Origin: Robertmurraya massiliosenegalensis JC6
GTDB taxonomy: Bacteria; Bacillota; Bacilli; Bacillales; Cytobacillaceae
NCBI RefSeq assembly: GCF_000311725.1
Contig: NZ_HE978512.1
Coordinates: 324,293 to 388,292, forward strand
Length of the DNA: 64,000 nucleotides
Direction: 5' to 3'
Shown: one piece after another, positions 52,497-62,194 of the stretch
How the letters are laid out: each line of letters begins with the position of its first letter
Numbering within the stretch: the stretch's first letter is position 1
Position numbers and translations under genes: made by a program
Notes under the pieces: model-generated
The model's input: the letters and a program-made list of their open reading frames with translations, nothing else
What the model was told of the DNA's origin: nothing
Database searches by the model: none

Positions 52497-53243
52497 TTAA
52501 TATTCAATCGTTATGATTGGTGTGCCAACTACAAGGGTAGTCTTTGCGCCCAATCCTGTTGTTCGGATTCCAAGTTGTAAATTCATATCTTGATTTTTCG
52601 TCATTAACCCATTGGAAAATAATGGTGAGTAAGCTGACGTCGAGATAAAATCTTCTTCAATAAGTGATTCAATTTCTTCTGCCTCAAACTTATCAAGCAA
52701 CTGATTTACAGTAAAAGGCAAAGACGTATTCATCTTATCATTGATTTCACCTTTTACACAAGTGAAAATTGTGGTATTTTCTCGAAATATGTCAGATAGT
52801 AGTTCATTAAGATCCTCATTTATAAATTGCTCTGTTTCTTGCGTAAAATTCTTACCTCGGATTTCATAAATAATGTAAGTTTGTGGGTTGTGATCTGTGA
52901 GGGTAGATAGTATTTGAATGCTCTCTTCCATTCCCTGATTAGATATTTGGCTCGCTTTTGCTTCCCATTTTTCAGAATCAGAACTGAGCTCCCATGTCCA
53001 GTTTGGAAAAATGCTTTGGAGTTGCTGCACATAATTCTGAATTTCCTCTGGGCTGTCAGCCTCTAATTTTTCTCTTGCATGTAAAGACCATTCATTGATA
53101 TCTATATTCTCACCTTTTAAAACTGTCACTATTGATAAAAGGTCGTGCTTATTTTTGGTATTTGCCAATTTTTCTCCTGCGTGAACAAATAAAACTCCCA
53201 TGATTACAACTACGGTAATTACTGCCAACCAATTTTTCTTCAT
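52497..53243 (-). CDS. ywmB: YwmB family protein
   Basis: About 248 residues. N-terminal membrane segment or signal (NWLAVITVVVIMGVLFVHAG), then an outside domain typical of YwmB (TATA-box-binding-like fold). Ends TTGLGAKTTLVVGTPIITIEY, the usual conserved C-terminus. Function unknown; it lies upstream of murAA in most Bacillaceae. GGGGAGGAG before the ATG at 53243. Confidence 0.88.
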   Translation of the reverse strand: MKKNWLAVITVVVIMGVLFVHAGEKLANTKNKHDLLSIVTVLKGENIDINEWSLHAREKLEADSPEEIQNYVQQLQSIFPNWTWELSSDSEKWEAKASQISNQGMEESIQILSTLTDHNPQTYIIYEIRGKNFTQETEQFINEDLNELLSDIFRENTTIFTCVKGEINDKMNTSLPFTVNQLLDKFEAEEIESLIEEDFISTSAYSPLFSNGLMTKNQDMNLQLGIRTTGLGAKTTLVVGTPIITIEY

Positions 53244-53591
53244 CTCTATAACTCCTCCCCTTAGTACCATTGTTACCAAGAAGAGAAGAAGCATACTGAC
53301 GAGTTGTCGTCACTTTTTGACAAATATGCAAGCTTTTAAAAATGAATGAAACTAGAGCGCTTTTTTATCACACAAAAAGAATTGTATCGAATAATTCCAG
53401 AAATATAAAAGGTACGATGACCTATCTTTCTTATGTTTATTTCCCCATTTATCCAAGCCCTAAGCTTGCTTTTAAAGAAAATTTTCCAATTTGATAGCCT
53501 TCAGTCATAGTTTCGGTTATTTCTGAATTTGAACTTTTTTCACATTTTATAGTGCTGTTTTCTCGGTTGGCCTGAAAAACATTACACAACA
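53244..53591. other. Intergenic region without a supported gene
   Basis: Between the ywmB start and the ywzB stop. I see no convincing open frame, hairpin with T tract or clear promoter; a 25-codon frame near 53419 is too short to support. Confidence 0.6.
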
Positions 53592-53828
53592 TTATTGAAA
53601 AATCATTGGTAGTTGTTGTGACCATAAAAGGTACTCGAGGAAAAAATTACTTACGGTTGAACCAATGACAATAGACAATAATATAAACAATACTCGTGCT
53701 TCAAATATGCGGTTAGCTCGTAAAAATTTATCAAAGTTTAAGCTTTGTAAAGCCCACCAAGCCAAAGCAATAAAGCCCAGATGTGACAAAATACTAATGA
53801 GTGCTTGGTGCCCAAATCCTGCAGTCAT
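53592..53828 (-). CDS. ywzB: DUF1146 membrane protein YwzB
   Basis: 78 residues with two hydrophobic segments, matching DUF1146 (ALISILSHLGFIALAWWALQSLNFDKFLR, ARVLFILLSIVIGSTVSNFFLEYL). Function unknown. It stands between nuo and ywmB, as in relatives. ATG at 53828 has AAGGAGG 9 bp upstream; the ATG at 53834 is only 3 bp from it. Confidence 0.88.
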   Translation of the reverse strand: MTAGFGHQALISILSHLGFIALAWWALQSLNFDKFLRANRIFEARVLFILLSIVIGSTVSNFFLEYLLWSQQLPMIFQ

Positions 53829-54052
53829 GGACATACTCCTCCTTTTTCACGCTAACACATATTATAGCATTCGTAAGTTCACCTTTCTATTTGACGTATA
53901 AGTAGCAAAAAGGTTTCATTTGGTTTTATTTTTTTATTTTATTGGGAGCGATTATCGCTGTTGGTTAGGAATTGGTAAGGTACTCATTGGGTTATGGTTT
54001 TTGTTAGGATGGATGCTTAATTTGGAGTGAAATCCCTTGGGTTTTTTGTTTT

Positions 54053-54632
54053 GTCCGAATAAGTGTTCTATTCGGACTGACATCCCTTAAAGTTTGCTCG
54101 TTTTGTCCGAATGCCCTCTCTATTCGGACTTGAACCACTTGGTGCTCACGCCTCTTGTCCGAATAAACCTTCTATTCGGACTTGAACCACTTGGTGCTCC
54201 CTCTTCTTGTCCGAATAACCTTTCTATTCGGACTAAATCCACTTTGTGCTTCCGCCTCTTGTCCGAATAACCCTCCTATTCGGACTTGAACCTCTTGGTG
54301 CTTCCGTCTCTTGTCCGAATAACCCTTCTATTCGGACTTGAACCACTTGCTGCTCCCTCTTCTTGTCCGAATAAACCTTCTATTCGGACTAAAACCATTT
54401 GCTGCTTCCGCCTCTTGTCCGAATAAACCTTCTATTCGGACTAAAACCACTTGGCGCTTCCGTCTCTTGTCCGAATAAACCTTCTATTCGGACTTGAACC
54501 ACTTGGCCTTTGCTCGTTTTGTCCGAATGCTCTCTCTATTCGGACTAAATCCATTTGCTGCTTCCGCCTTTTGTCCGAATAACCCTTCTATTCGGACTAA
54601 ATCCACTTGGCCATTCCTCGTTTTGTCCGAAT
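54053..54632. repeat. Twelve-unit intergenic hairpin array, exact 52-bp period
   Basis: GTCCGAAT starts at 54053, 54105, 54157, 54209, 54261, 54313, 54365, 54417, 54469, 54521, 54573 and 54625, always 52 bp apart (close to five helical turns). In units 1-11 the complement ATTCGGAC follows 17 bp later, giving an 8-bp stem with a 9-nt loop. Unit 12 lacks the right arm. The 27-nt linkers are related (TGAACCACTTGGTGCT type) but vary. It lies between nuoN and ywzB, about 80 bp past the nuo terminator. No gene is supported in 53829-54712. Confidence 0.95.
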
Positions 54633-54712
54633 GCACATTATACTCTTGTGTCTATGGGCATTCCCCTTAATCATGATCTGCATTATTCAGCGCACATGCA
54701 CACTATTCTCAC

Positions 54713-54747
54713 AAAAAAAGAAGGGGCTCCCTTTCCCCTTCTTTTTC
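54713..54747 (-). terminator. Terminator of the nuo operon
   Basis: AAGAAGGGG/CCCCTTCTT, 8-nt loop, T7 on the minus strand. It lies about 65 bp past the nuoN stop. Confidence 0.9.
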
Positions 54748-54809
54748 TCGTTCTTCTATTAAAATCCCCTTGTTGGTCCGTTCTGATTCCCCCAAATCAG
54801 AAAATCCCT

Positions 54810-56330
54810 TTATTGAAATCCTCCGAAGTTCGTGTGGAAGAAGTCGAGGGCGATGTTTGGAAAGAGTCCAAATACGATCGTTGCCACGACACAAATTCCA
54901 ATCGCTATGCCAACGCCAACCGGTATTTTCATTTTCTCTACTTCCCCTTCTTCTGGAGATGGTCTAAAGAACATTTGCGTTAAAATGCCGAAGTAGTAGA
55001 AATAAGATACCACGGTTGTGGCAATCATAAGTGATGCTAGAATATAGTGCGCTGGTTCAGATACTAATGCGCCGATGAAAATGTTTAGCTTTCCGATGAA
55101 TCCGGCTGTTCCCGGAATCCCTGCTAATGAGAGGATAAAGATTCCCATTGTCACCGCAAGCAATGGCGTCCGTTTGTACATTCCAGCAAACTGACCAATA
55201 TCCTCGATGTCATTTTTAGCAGTCATCAATTGAATGACAGCAAAAGCTCCAACGTTCATGAAGAGATACGCTCCTAAGTAGAACCATACCGTTTCAAACA
55301 TAAAGGCTGACATCGTCGTTACAGCAACTAACAAATAACCTGCATGAGCAATACTAGAATAAGCAAATAAGCGTTTTATGTTTCGCTGTCTTAAAGCAAC
55401 AACATTTCCAATTACCATTGTTACACCTGCTAAAACAGCGATATAATCTTGCAATTTGAATAGGAGTGGTGTAACTGAATCGACACCAGTCGCTCCAGAT
55501 TGTGTATTGGCAAAAACGACAACGACAATTCGGATTAAAATGACAAATCCTGCTGTTTTCGACACAACGCTTAAGAATGCAGTAACTGGAGTTGCGGCTC
55601 CTTGGTACACGTCTGGTGCCCACATATGAAATGGAGCGGTTGCCAGTTTAAAGGAAAGACCGACCAAGATCATGAAAAAGGCAAGACCCATTAAATAGCT
55701 AAACTGAGAATTATTCAATTGCGGTAGAATATTCGTCATTTCCGCTAAATTGGTTGTCCCCGTAATTCCGTAAAGATAACTCATCCCAAATAATGTGACC
55801 GCTGTGGCAATACTGCCATTAATGACGTATTTCATTGCTGATTCATTGGAAGGAAGATGCTTTTTCCGAATTCCAGCTAATATATAGGAGGACAAGGAAA
55901 GCAACTCTAAGCCCACAAATAAAGTAATTAAGTCGCCACTTGAAGCCATGATCATCGTTCCGAGCAAGCCTGCTAATAAAAGATAGTAGAATTCCCCTTT
56001 AAACTCTTCCATCCCTTCTTTTGGCTTGTAGCTTATGGCAAGGAGCAAAATTAAGGCTGCCCCGATGAGTAAGAGAAGCTTAAACACTTTGGCAAATGGA
56101 TCAAGTTTAAACGTATCGTATAGAATGGAAACCGTATCTAAAGCCAATAAATTCAGTAATGCGGCAATTGCTGCAAGGATACCTGCGAACCCTACCCAAC
56201 CGAGAATTCTTCGGTCAAAATGCTTTGGTGCAAAAAGGTCTACAATTGATAAAATGGTCGCCACTCCAAGGATGATAAACTCTGGTGCCATTGCTCCCCA
56301 TTGAAATGATAAAAGTGTATCTAGATCCAT
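54810..56330 (-). CDS. nuoN: NADH-quinone oxidoreductase subunit N
   Basis: 506 residues, about fourteen hydrophobic segments, antiporter-like (proton_antipo_M) fold with the conserved lysines in YVINGSIATAVTLFG and HMWAPDVYQGAATPVTAFLSVVSKTAGF. It forms one proton channel of complex I. Last gene of the operon, 4 bp after nuoM, followed by a terminator. Confidence 0.96.
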   Translation of the reverse strand: MDLDTLLSFQWGAMAPEFIILGVATILSIVDLFAPKHFDRRILGWVGFAGILAAIAALLNLLALDTVSILYDTFKLDPFAKVFKLLLLIGAALILLLAISYKPKEGMEEFKGEFYYLLLAGLLGTMIMASSGDLITLFVGLELLSLSSYILAGIRKKHLPSNESAMKYVINGSIATAVTLFGMSYLYGITGTTNLAEMTNILPQLNNSQFSYLMGLAFFMILVGLSFKLATAPFHMWAPDVYQGAATPVTAFLSVVSKTAGFVILIRIVVVVFANTQSGATGVDSVTPLLFKLQDYIAVLAGVTMVIGNVVALRQRNIKRLFAYSSIAHAGYLLVAVTTMSAFMFETVWFYLGAYLFMNVGAFAVIQLMTAKNDIEDIGQFAGMYKRTPLLAVTMGIFILSLAGIPGTAGFIGKLNIFIGALVSEPAHYILASLMIATTVVSYFYYFGILTQMFFRPSPEEGEVEKMKIPVGVGIAIGICVVATIVFGLFPNIALDFFHTNFGGFQ

Positions 56331-56334
56331 TTCA

Positions 56335-57840
56335 TCAACCCCCTAACCCAAGCATGATTGTCTCAAGTGTGGAATGTAGCAGTTCGCTTAGTACACTTGG
56401 GTATACACCAATTAACACAATTAACGCTAATAATGTAACGACTGGAATAAATTCCACTGACTTTAAATCAGACACAGCAGCAAACTCTCGGTTCGCCTTT
56501 CCATAAGTAATGCCTAGAACTGCTCTTAGTAAGTAGACTGCGGTCATAATAATTCCGATACAGCCGATAGCAGCCAGCACCGGCATCTCTTCAAATAATC
56601 CAAGGAAAGCCATGAACTCACTAACAAAGCCGGACATTCCAGGCAAGCCAAGAGACGCTAGGGCTCCAGCTAATAGGAAACCTGCTGTAAGCGGCATTCC
56701 TTTTGCCATCCCACCAAGATTTCCAATCGCGGATGTATGGAACCTTTCGTAAAACACTCCCACTAAGAAGAAAAGAAGAGCGGAAATTAACCCATGTGAA
56801 ACGACTTGGAAAATGGCGCCCTGAATGCCAGCCTCGTTCAATGCCCCTAAACCAATGAGGACAATTCCCATATGGGATATCGACGAGTAGGCAAGAACCA
56901 TTTTAAAATCGGTCTGCTTAAATGCTAGAAATGCTCCGTATAAAAGATTGATAACCCCTAGTACTGCAAGCAATACGGCAATTGATTGGAACTGTTCTGG
57001 GAAGATTCCCATTCCGAAACGGATTAAACCGAAGGCACCAATTTTTAATAAAATCCCTGAGTGAAGCATGACGATGGATGGTGGTGCTTGCACGTGAACA
57101 CGGAGCATCCACGTATGTAATGGAAAAATTGGCAGCTTCACACCGAACGCAATAAGAAGGGCAATCAATAATCCAAATTTCAAGGACTCAGAGAAAGGTG
57201 AAACCGTATTTGGATTCTCGATCGTCATGAGCTGTGCGAGGGCGTCAATATTTGACGTACCTGTTCTCGCAAACAAAACCATGATGACGATTAAAAGTAT
57301 CGCAGACCCTAAGCCATTATAAATTAAATAGCTGTAAGCCGCTTTTTCTTTTTCAAAATATCCCCATTTTCCAATTAAGAAGAACATTGGAATCATCGTA
57401 ATTTCGAAAAAGATAAAGAAGAGAATTAAGTTTTGGGCGGCAAATACTCCGAGCATCCCTACTTCAAGTAAAAGGAATAGCATGAAGTAGCCCTTCCATT
57501 CTTTTTTAATATGAACAGAAGCAACAGCTGCAAGTGTAGAAATAACCGCTGTTAGCACGATTAACACTAACGAGAAACCATTTAAGCCTAATTCATAATC
57601 GATTTTAAATAAATCGAAGACAGCATAATCTCCAAAGCGAATCCATTCAACATGCACATCGTATTTCTGTAAATTGTCGCTCCCGCCAATAAAGGCGATT
57701 AGCGCTAACAGAAGAGCAGGTAACGTTGCGATGAATCCGACTGCTTTAATCGCCGTTTCTTGTGTTTTTGGCAAAAGAGCGAGCACAGCTATTCCTAAAA
57801 GAGGGGAGAACACTAGGATCGATAAAAAGTATTCGTTCAT
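56335..57840 (-). CDS. nuoM: NADH-quinone oxidoreductase subunit M
   Basis: 501 residues, fourteen hydrophobic segments. Motifs FFEITMIPMFFLIGKWG, FGVKLPIFPLHTWMLRVHVQAPPSIVMLHSGILLKIG and YSSISHMGIV identify NuoM. Second antiporter-like subunit of the membrane arm. Overlaps nuoL by 4 bp. Confidence 0.96.
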   Translation of the reverse strand: MNEYFLSILVFSPLLGIAVLALLPKTQETAIKAVGFIATLPALLLALIAFIGGSDNLQKYDVHVEWIRFGDYAVFDLFKIDYELGLNGFSLVLIVLTAVISTLAAVASVHIKKEWKGYFMLFLLLEVGMLGVFAAQNLILFFIFFEITMIPMFFLIGKWGYFEKEKAAYSYLIYNGLGSAILLIVIMVLFARTGTSNIDALAQLMTIENPNTVSPFSESLKFGLLIALLIAFGVKLPIFPLHTWMLRVHVQAPPSIVMLHSGILLKIGAFGLIRFGMGIFPEQFQSIAVLLAVLGVINLLYGAFLAFKQTDFKMVLAYSSISHMGIVLIGLGALNEAGIQGAIFQVVSHGLISALLFFLVGVFYERFHTSAIGNLGGMAKGMPLTAGFLLAGALASLGLPGMSGFVSEFMAFLGLFEEMPVLAAIGCIGIIMTAVYLLRAVLGITYGKANREFAAVSDLKSVEFIPVVTLLALIVLIGVYPSVLSELLHSTLETIMLGLGG

Positions 57841-59702
57841 TTTAAGTACCCCCCTGTTAATGCGAAAATCACAATTAAAAGAGCCAATCCAACAAATGCC
57901 ACTGTCCCATATGCTTGAACTTGACCGTTTTGAAGTTTGGATCCCATGATTCCAAGACCATGAACGATGGCAGTCACGAGCTTGACAATTCCTTCGACAA
58001 TAAAGGTTTCTATAAAGCTAAGTATCGCTGTAAAGCCTTTCGTTGCCTTTACGACTGTTAGTTGATAAAACTCATCGATATAGTATTTATTGTACAAAAT
58101 GTTATACATAATCGGTGCTCTTGTTGTCAGCCACTCTCTTTGGAGCGATTTCTTTCCATACATGAGCCATGCCAAGTAAATTCCGAGTAAAGACACCACT
58201 GTCGCCACAATCATAATCCATGCCGGTCCTTCGATATGACCATGACCTAAAGCTTCATTTCCATCGACAAGCCAGTCACCGAGGAAGGTGCCAAACCATG
58301 GCGTGTTCACATAACCGGCAACGACTGCTAGAATCCCAAGCACAATCATTGGAAAAGTCATCACAGATGGTGACTCGTGAACGTCTTTCTGCTTGCTGCG
58401 GGCATCACCTGTAAAGACCATAAAGAAAAGGCGGAACATATAGAATGCTGTAAAGAAAGCGGCAATGACAGCTAACCAGAATAGGCCGGTATTCCCGTGA
58501 ACCCAAGTTGAAATCAAAATTTCATCCTTACTAAAGAATCCAGAGAATAACGGAACCCCACTAATGGCAAGCGTTCCGATTAAAAACAATGGTCCTGTCA
58601 CTTTAAGCTTTTTCCACAAACCGCCCATCTCTTCAATATTTTGAGTGTGGACAGCGTGAATGACACTACCAGCCGCCAAGAATAACAATGCTTTAAAGAA
58701 AGCATGTGTCATTAAGTGGAAGACGCCTGCTACATAGCCGGCTGAACCGAGAGCTAACATCATATAGCCAAGCTGACTGACGGTTGAGTATGCTAGTACT
58801 CTTTTAATATCTTTTTGTACTAAACCAATGCTTGCTGCAAAGATGGCCGTGAATGCACCGATAACAGCCACTGTCATTAAAGCTGCTTCACTTGCTGCAA
58901 AGAGCGGGAATACTGCGGCAACTAAGTACACACCAGCCGCTACCATTGTGGCAGCATGGATTAACGCAGAAACTGGTGTCGGACCTTCCATCGCATCAGG
59001 CAACCAAGTGTGTAATGGAAACTGACCTGATTTTCCCACTGCCCCGATAAAAATCAGGATCGCGGTTAGGGTAATCATCCCTGCGGAAATACTTCCTTCT
59101 TCCACGGCAAGGAAAATCGCATCGTACTCAAAGCTTCCCACTTGCCAGAATAATAGAATCATCCCGATGAGGAGGCCAACATCTCCGATACGAGTCATGA
59201 TAAACGCTTTTTTGGCAGCGGCCTTTGCCTCCTCTTTGTAAAAGTAGAATCCGATTAAGAGGAAGGAACCAGCCCCGACAAGTTCCCAGAAAATATACGT
59301 TTGCAAAAGGTTAGGCGATACGACGAGTCCTAACATTGCAAAAGTAAATAACCCTAAATAGGCATAAAAAATATGAAATCGCCCGTCTCCATGCATGTAG
59401 CCTTTTGAATAAGTATGTACGAGAAAGCTAACAAGCGATACGATGACGAGCATTAACGCATTTAATTGATTGATTTCAAAACCCGCTGTTAATTGAACAT
59501 CCCCTATTGTAAGCCATGTCGCTTCGGCTTTATAAGTCGGGTGGCTGAAGCGGTCAAACAACACCACCAATGAGTAGACTAAGGAGGCTAGCGTAAGCAC
59601 CATTCCGATGTACGCACTATTTTCCTTTAATCTCCTCCCAAATAGAAGAAGGAACAAAAATGATAAAAGCGGGAAAAGCGGTATGATCCATGCATTCTCC
59701 AT
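57837..59702 (-). CDS. nuoL: NADH-quinone oxidoreductase subunit L
   Basis: About 621 residues. FWELVGAGSFLLIGFYFYKEEAKAAAKKAFI, GKSGQFPLHTWLPDAMEGPTPVSALIHAATMV and YSTVSQLGYMMLALG are NuoL signatures; a long amphipathic helix and two hydrophobic segments close the C-terminus. Distal antiporter subunit. The ATG at 59702 gives the expected MENAW start; a GTG at 59711 is closer to the GGGG site and is an alternative. Confidence 0.95.
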   Translation of the reverse strand: MENAWIIPLFPLLSFLFLLLFGRRLKENSAYIGMVLTLASLVYSLVVLFDRFSHPTYKAEATWLTIGDVQLTAGFEINQLNALMLVIVSLVSFLVHTYSKGYMHGDGRFHIFYAYLGLFTFAMLGLVVSPNLLQTYIFWELVGAGSFLLIGFYFYKEEAKAAAKKAFIMTRIGDVGLLIGMILLFWQVGSFEYDAIFLAVEEGSISAGMITLTAILIFIGAVGKSGQFPLHTWLPDAMEGPTPVSALIHAATMVAAGVYLVAAVFPLFAASEAALMTVAVIGAFTAIFAASIGLVQKDIKRVLAYSTVSQLGYMMLALGSAGYVAGVFHLMTHAFFKALLFLAAGSVIHAVHTQNIEEMGGLWKKLKVTGPLFLIGTLAISGVPLFSGFFSKDEILISTWVHGNTGLFWLAVIAAFFTAFYMFRLFFMVFTGDARSKQKDVHESPSVMTFPMIVLGILAVVAGYVNTPWFGTFLGDWLVDGNEALGHGHIEGPAWIMIVATVVSLLGIYLAWLMYGKKSLQREWLTTRAPIMYNILYNKYYIDEFYQLTVVKATKGFTAILSFIETFIVEGIVKLVTAIVHGLGIMGSKLQNGQVQAYGTVAFVGLALLIVIFALTGGYLK

Positions 59703-59778
59703 CAATATCACAATCCCCTTTTTAGAACACGCTTGTTCTCACGCGTTTGATTGAGGCCCGCAACTTTGGCGGGTCGTT

Positions 59779-60093
59779 TTAGTTTTTCATCGTGTCCATT
59801 TCATCAATATTGACTGTTTTACGGTTGCGGTAAAGAGCGATTAAGATCGCTAAACCGACCGCAGCCTCTGCAGCAGCAATGGCAATCGTAAAGAGGGCGA
59901 ATACTTGCCCATCAATTGAAGGAGCCATGCCGAACTTACTAAAGGCTACAAGGTTAATATTGACCGCATTAAGCATAAGCTCGATGGAAATTAACACGAT
60001 GACGGTATTGCGCTTCGTTAGTGCACCATATAAACCGATACAAAATAACACTAAAGCAAGCGTAAGGTAGGCAGAAATGGGAACTCCACTCAT
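59779..60093 (-). CDS. nuoK: NADH-quinone oxidoreductase subunit K
   Basis: 104 residues, three hydrophobic segments, with [17 protein letters not shown] (membrane Glu) and [20 protein letters not shown] (second Glu), the usual NuoK proton-path residues. Overlaps nuoJ by 4 bp. A 76-bp gap to nuoL contains a GACCCGCC/GCGGGCC hairpin without T tract. Confidence 0.96.
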   Translation of the reverse strand: MSGVPISAYLTLALVLFCIGLYGALTKRNTVIVLISIELMLNAVNINLVAFSKFGMAPSIDGQVFALFTIAIAAAEAAVGLAILIALYRNRKTVNIDEMDTMKN

Positions 60094-60611
60094 TCCTTTT
60101 TCGCCTCCTCTTCATTGTCTTTTTTTGCTAGAATAATAGCACCAATTAAGGCTACTAAAAGGACAACGGATGTTAATTCAAACGGGATAATGTACTTTGA
60201 GTAAAGGGCTATCCCAATTTGTTCCGTATTATTTTCATGAAGAGCGACTGGTTGTGCGTTGAAGTCTAAGTTATAAATGCCAATGTAGACTGCAAAGGCA
60301 AAGCCCAGAACGCCTAAAAAGAGGAGAATTTTTCTCAATCTTCCTCCCTGCTCTTCACTGTGATCATTATGACGCGTCAGCATGATTCCAAAGAGCATAA
60401 TAATCGTAATCGCACCTGAATAGATCAGAATTTGTACAACGGCTACAAATTCAGCTGACAAGAGGATGTAAATCCCCGCCAGGCTGACAAATGTGAAGAC
60501 AAGCGCCACGACCATATGAACAACCTTTGTTAAATGGAGTAAGAGCACGCCGCCCATGACCGCAACAATGGCTAGAATAAGGAATGCTAGTAGTTCACCT
60601 GAAAATGTCAT
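60090..60611 (-). CDS. nuoJ: NADH-quinone oxidoreductase subunit J
   Basis: 173 residues, five hydrophobic segments, conserved [24 protein letters not shown] helix. Part of the E-channel region of complex I. Overlaps nuoI by 4 bp and nuoK by 4 bp, so the three are coupled. Confidence 0.95.
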   Translation of the reverse strand: MTFSGELLAFLILAIVAVMGGVLLLHLTKVVHMVVALVFTFVSLAGIYILLSAEFVAVVQILIYSGAITIIMLFGIMLTRHNDHSEEQGGRLRKILLFLGVLGFAFAVYIGIYNLDFNAQPVALHENNTEQIGIALYSKYIIPFELTSVVLLVALIGAIILAKKDNEEEAKKE

Positions 60612-61027
60612 GCTTTATTCACCTTCCGAACATTCTCATCATTTTCGTCCAACCATTCAAGGTTTTTAAAAAGATCATCGCGGCTATACTCAGCAAGTTC
60701 AAAATTATTGGTCATGACGATCGCTTCTGTCGGACAAACCTCTGTACATAAATCGCAGAGGATACAAATTTCAAAATTGATATCATACGTATCAATGATT
60801 TTTCCCTTTTTCGTTGGATCAGGATGCTTTTTCCCCGTTAATTGAATGCAATCTGTCGGACAAATATTGGCACATTGGTTACAAACAATACATTTTTCCG
60901 GGTAAAATTTCTGGATCCCTCGAAATCGGTCTGGCAAAGGAATCGGCTTTTTCGGATAATCGTAGGTTGGTTTTTCCTTTGTTAAGTTTTTCAGGGTATA
61001 CTTTAAACCTTTCGCTAATCCAAGCAT
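60608..61027 (-). CDS. nuoI: NADH-quinone oxidoreductase subunit I (two [4Fe-4S])
   Basis: 139 residues with two ferredoxin motifs, CIVCNQCANICP and CILCDLCTEVCP, for clusters N6a and N6b that lead electrons toward quinone. Peripheral arm. It follows nuoH after an unusually long gap for this operon (156 bp, 61028-61183), in which I see no gene. Confidence 0.96.
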   Translation of the reverse strand: MLGLAKGLKYTLKNLTKEKPTYDYPKKPIPLPDRFRGIQKFYPEKCIVCNQCANICPTDCIQLTGKKHPDPTKKGKIIDTYDINFEICILCDLCTEVCPTEAIVMTNNFELAEYSRDDLFKNLEWLDENDENVRKVNKA

Positions 61028-61183
61028 GTATTTTCACCTCTTATATAAAAGTGATACTTCTTTTAAAAAGGCTCATATCGCAAACATAGCTGCTGTTAGG
61101 AATAAGAGTTAGTCCATCTCTTAATATATAGCAGTCGTTAAAGTATTTAGCGTTAAAAACCATATTTTTTACCGAAACAGCTT

Positions 61184-62194
61184 TTAAAACAGGCGTAAGA
61201 GTTCCTTAATAATGGCCGTTAAGAAGATATTTGCAAGTGCCACCGGCAAAAGTACCTTCCATCCAAATTCCATCAATTGGTCCGCTTTAATACGTGGGAA
61301 CGTGCTGCGGAACCAAAGCAATATGAACACGACGAAGCTGAACTTTAAGGCAAACCAGACGGCTCCTGGAATAAAATCTAGGAATGAAAAGATTGGCAGC
61401 CAGCCTCCTAAGAATAACACTGTCGTCAATGATGCCATCGCAAACATATAGACATATTCTGCAAGCATGAAAAACGCCCAACGGAAGCCTGAATACTCAA
61501 CAAAATACCCGGCAATCAGTTCGTTTTCTGCTTCAGGAAGGTCAAATGGAATTCGGTTTAACTCTGCCACAGACGCAATGAAAAACACTAAAAATCCGAT
61601 TGGCTGGAGAAGAATGTACCAAACATTTTCCTGGGCTGCAACAATTTCATTTAAATTCATGCTTCCTGTTAAAAGGATAACACCAAGAACAGACATGACA
61701 AGCGGAATTTCATATGAAATCATCTGTGCTGCTGCACGCATTCCACCAAGTAAGGCATATTTATTATTTGATGACCAACCTGCCATGACAACCCCAATTG
61801 TCGTTAAACCTGAAACGGCAATATAATAGAGGAGACCTACACCGATATCGGCAAATTGCAATTTATCCGTAAAGGGAATGGTGGCAATGACGATAAAGGA
61901 AGGAGCAAATGCAATGACAGGTGCTAATATAAATAACGGTCTGTCTGCTAGCTTTGGAATCGTATCTTCTTTTAGCAAAAGTTTGAGTACGTCTGCCACG
62001 GTTTGCAGCAATCCCCATGGACCGCCAACTTGATTGGGACCGTAGCGCATTTGCATAAAACCCATTACTTTTCGCTCTGCCAAAATGGCGTATGTAACAA
62101 ATCCGAGTATGACAAAAAGAAGAACGACGGCTAGCAAAAAGAAAATCCCAAAGTTTAATAGTCCCGGCTGTGATTGTAATAAATCCTGTACCAT
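61184..62194 (-). CDS. nuoH: NADH-quinone oxidoreductase subunit H
   Basis: 336 residues, eight or nine hydrophobic segments. AERKVMGFMQMRYGPNQVGGPWGLLQTVADVLKLLLKED and ELNRIPFDLPEAENELIAGYFVEYSG are NuoH hallmarks. It lines the quinone pocket and joins the two arms. Shares a base with the end of nuoD (62194). Confidence 0.97.
   Translation of the reverse strand: MVQDLLQSQPGLLNFGIFFLLAVVLLFVILGFVTYAILAERKVMGFMQMRYGPNQVGGPWGLLQTVADVLKLLLKEDTIPKLADRPLFILAPVIAFAPSFIVIATIPFTDKLQFADIGVGLLYYIAVSGLTTIGVVMAGWSSNNKYALLGGMRAAAQMISYEIPLVMSVLGVILLTGSMNLNEIVAAQENVWYILLQPIGFLVFFIASVAELNRIPFDLPEAENELIAGYFVEYSGFRWAFFMLAEYVYMFAMASLTTVLFLGGWLPIFSFLDFIPGAVWFALKFSFVVFILLWFRSTFPRIKADQLMEFGWKVLLPVALANIFLTAIIKELLRLF

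Noticed and set aside
54053-54632. CRISPR array
   Set aside because: The period is exact, but the repeat is only two 8-bp palindromic arms, the linkers are similar to each other instead of unique, and no cas gene is present.
54555-54983. Plus-strand open frame over the end of nuoN
   Set aside because: It runs through the hairpin array, the terminator and nuoN antisense, with no ribosome site.
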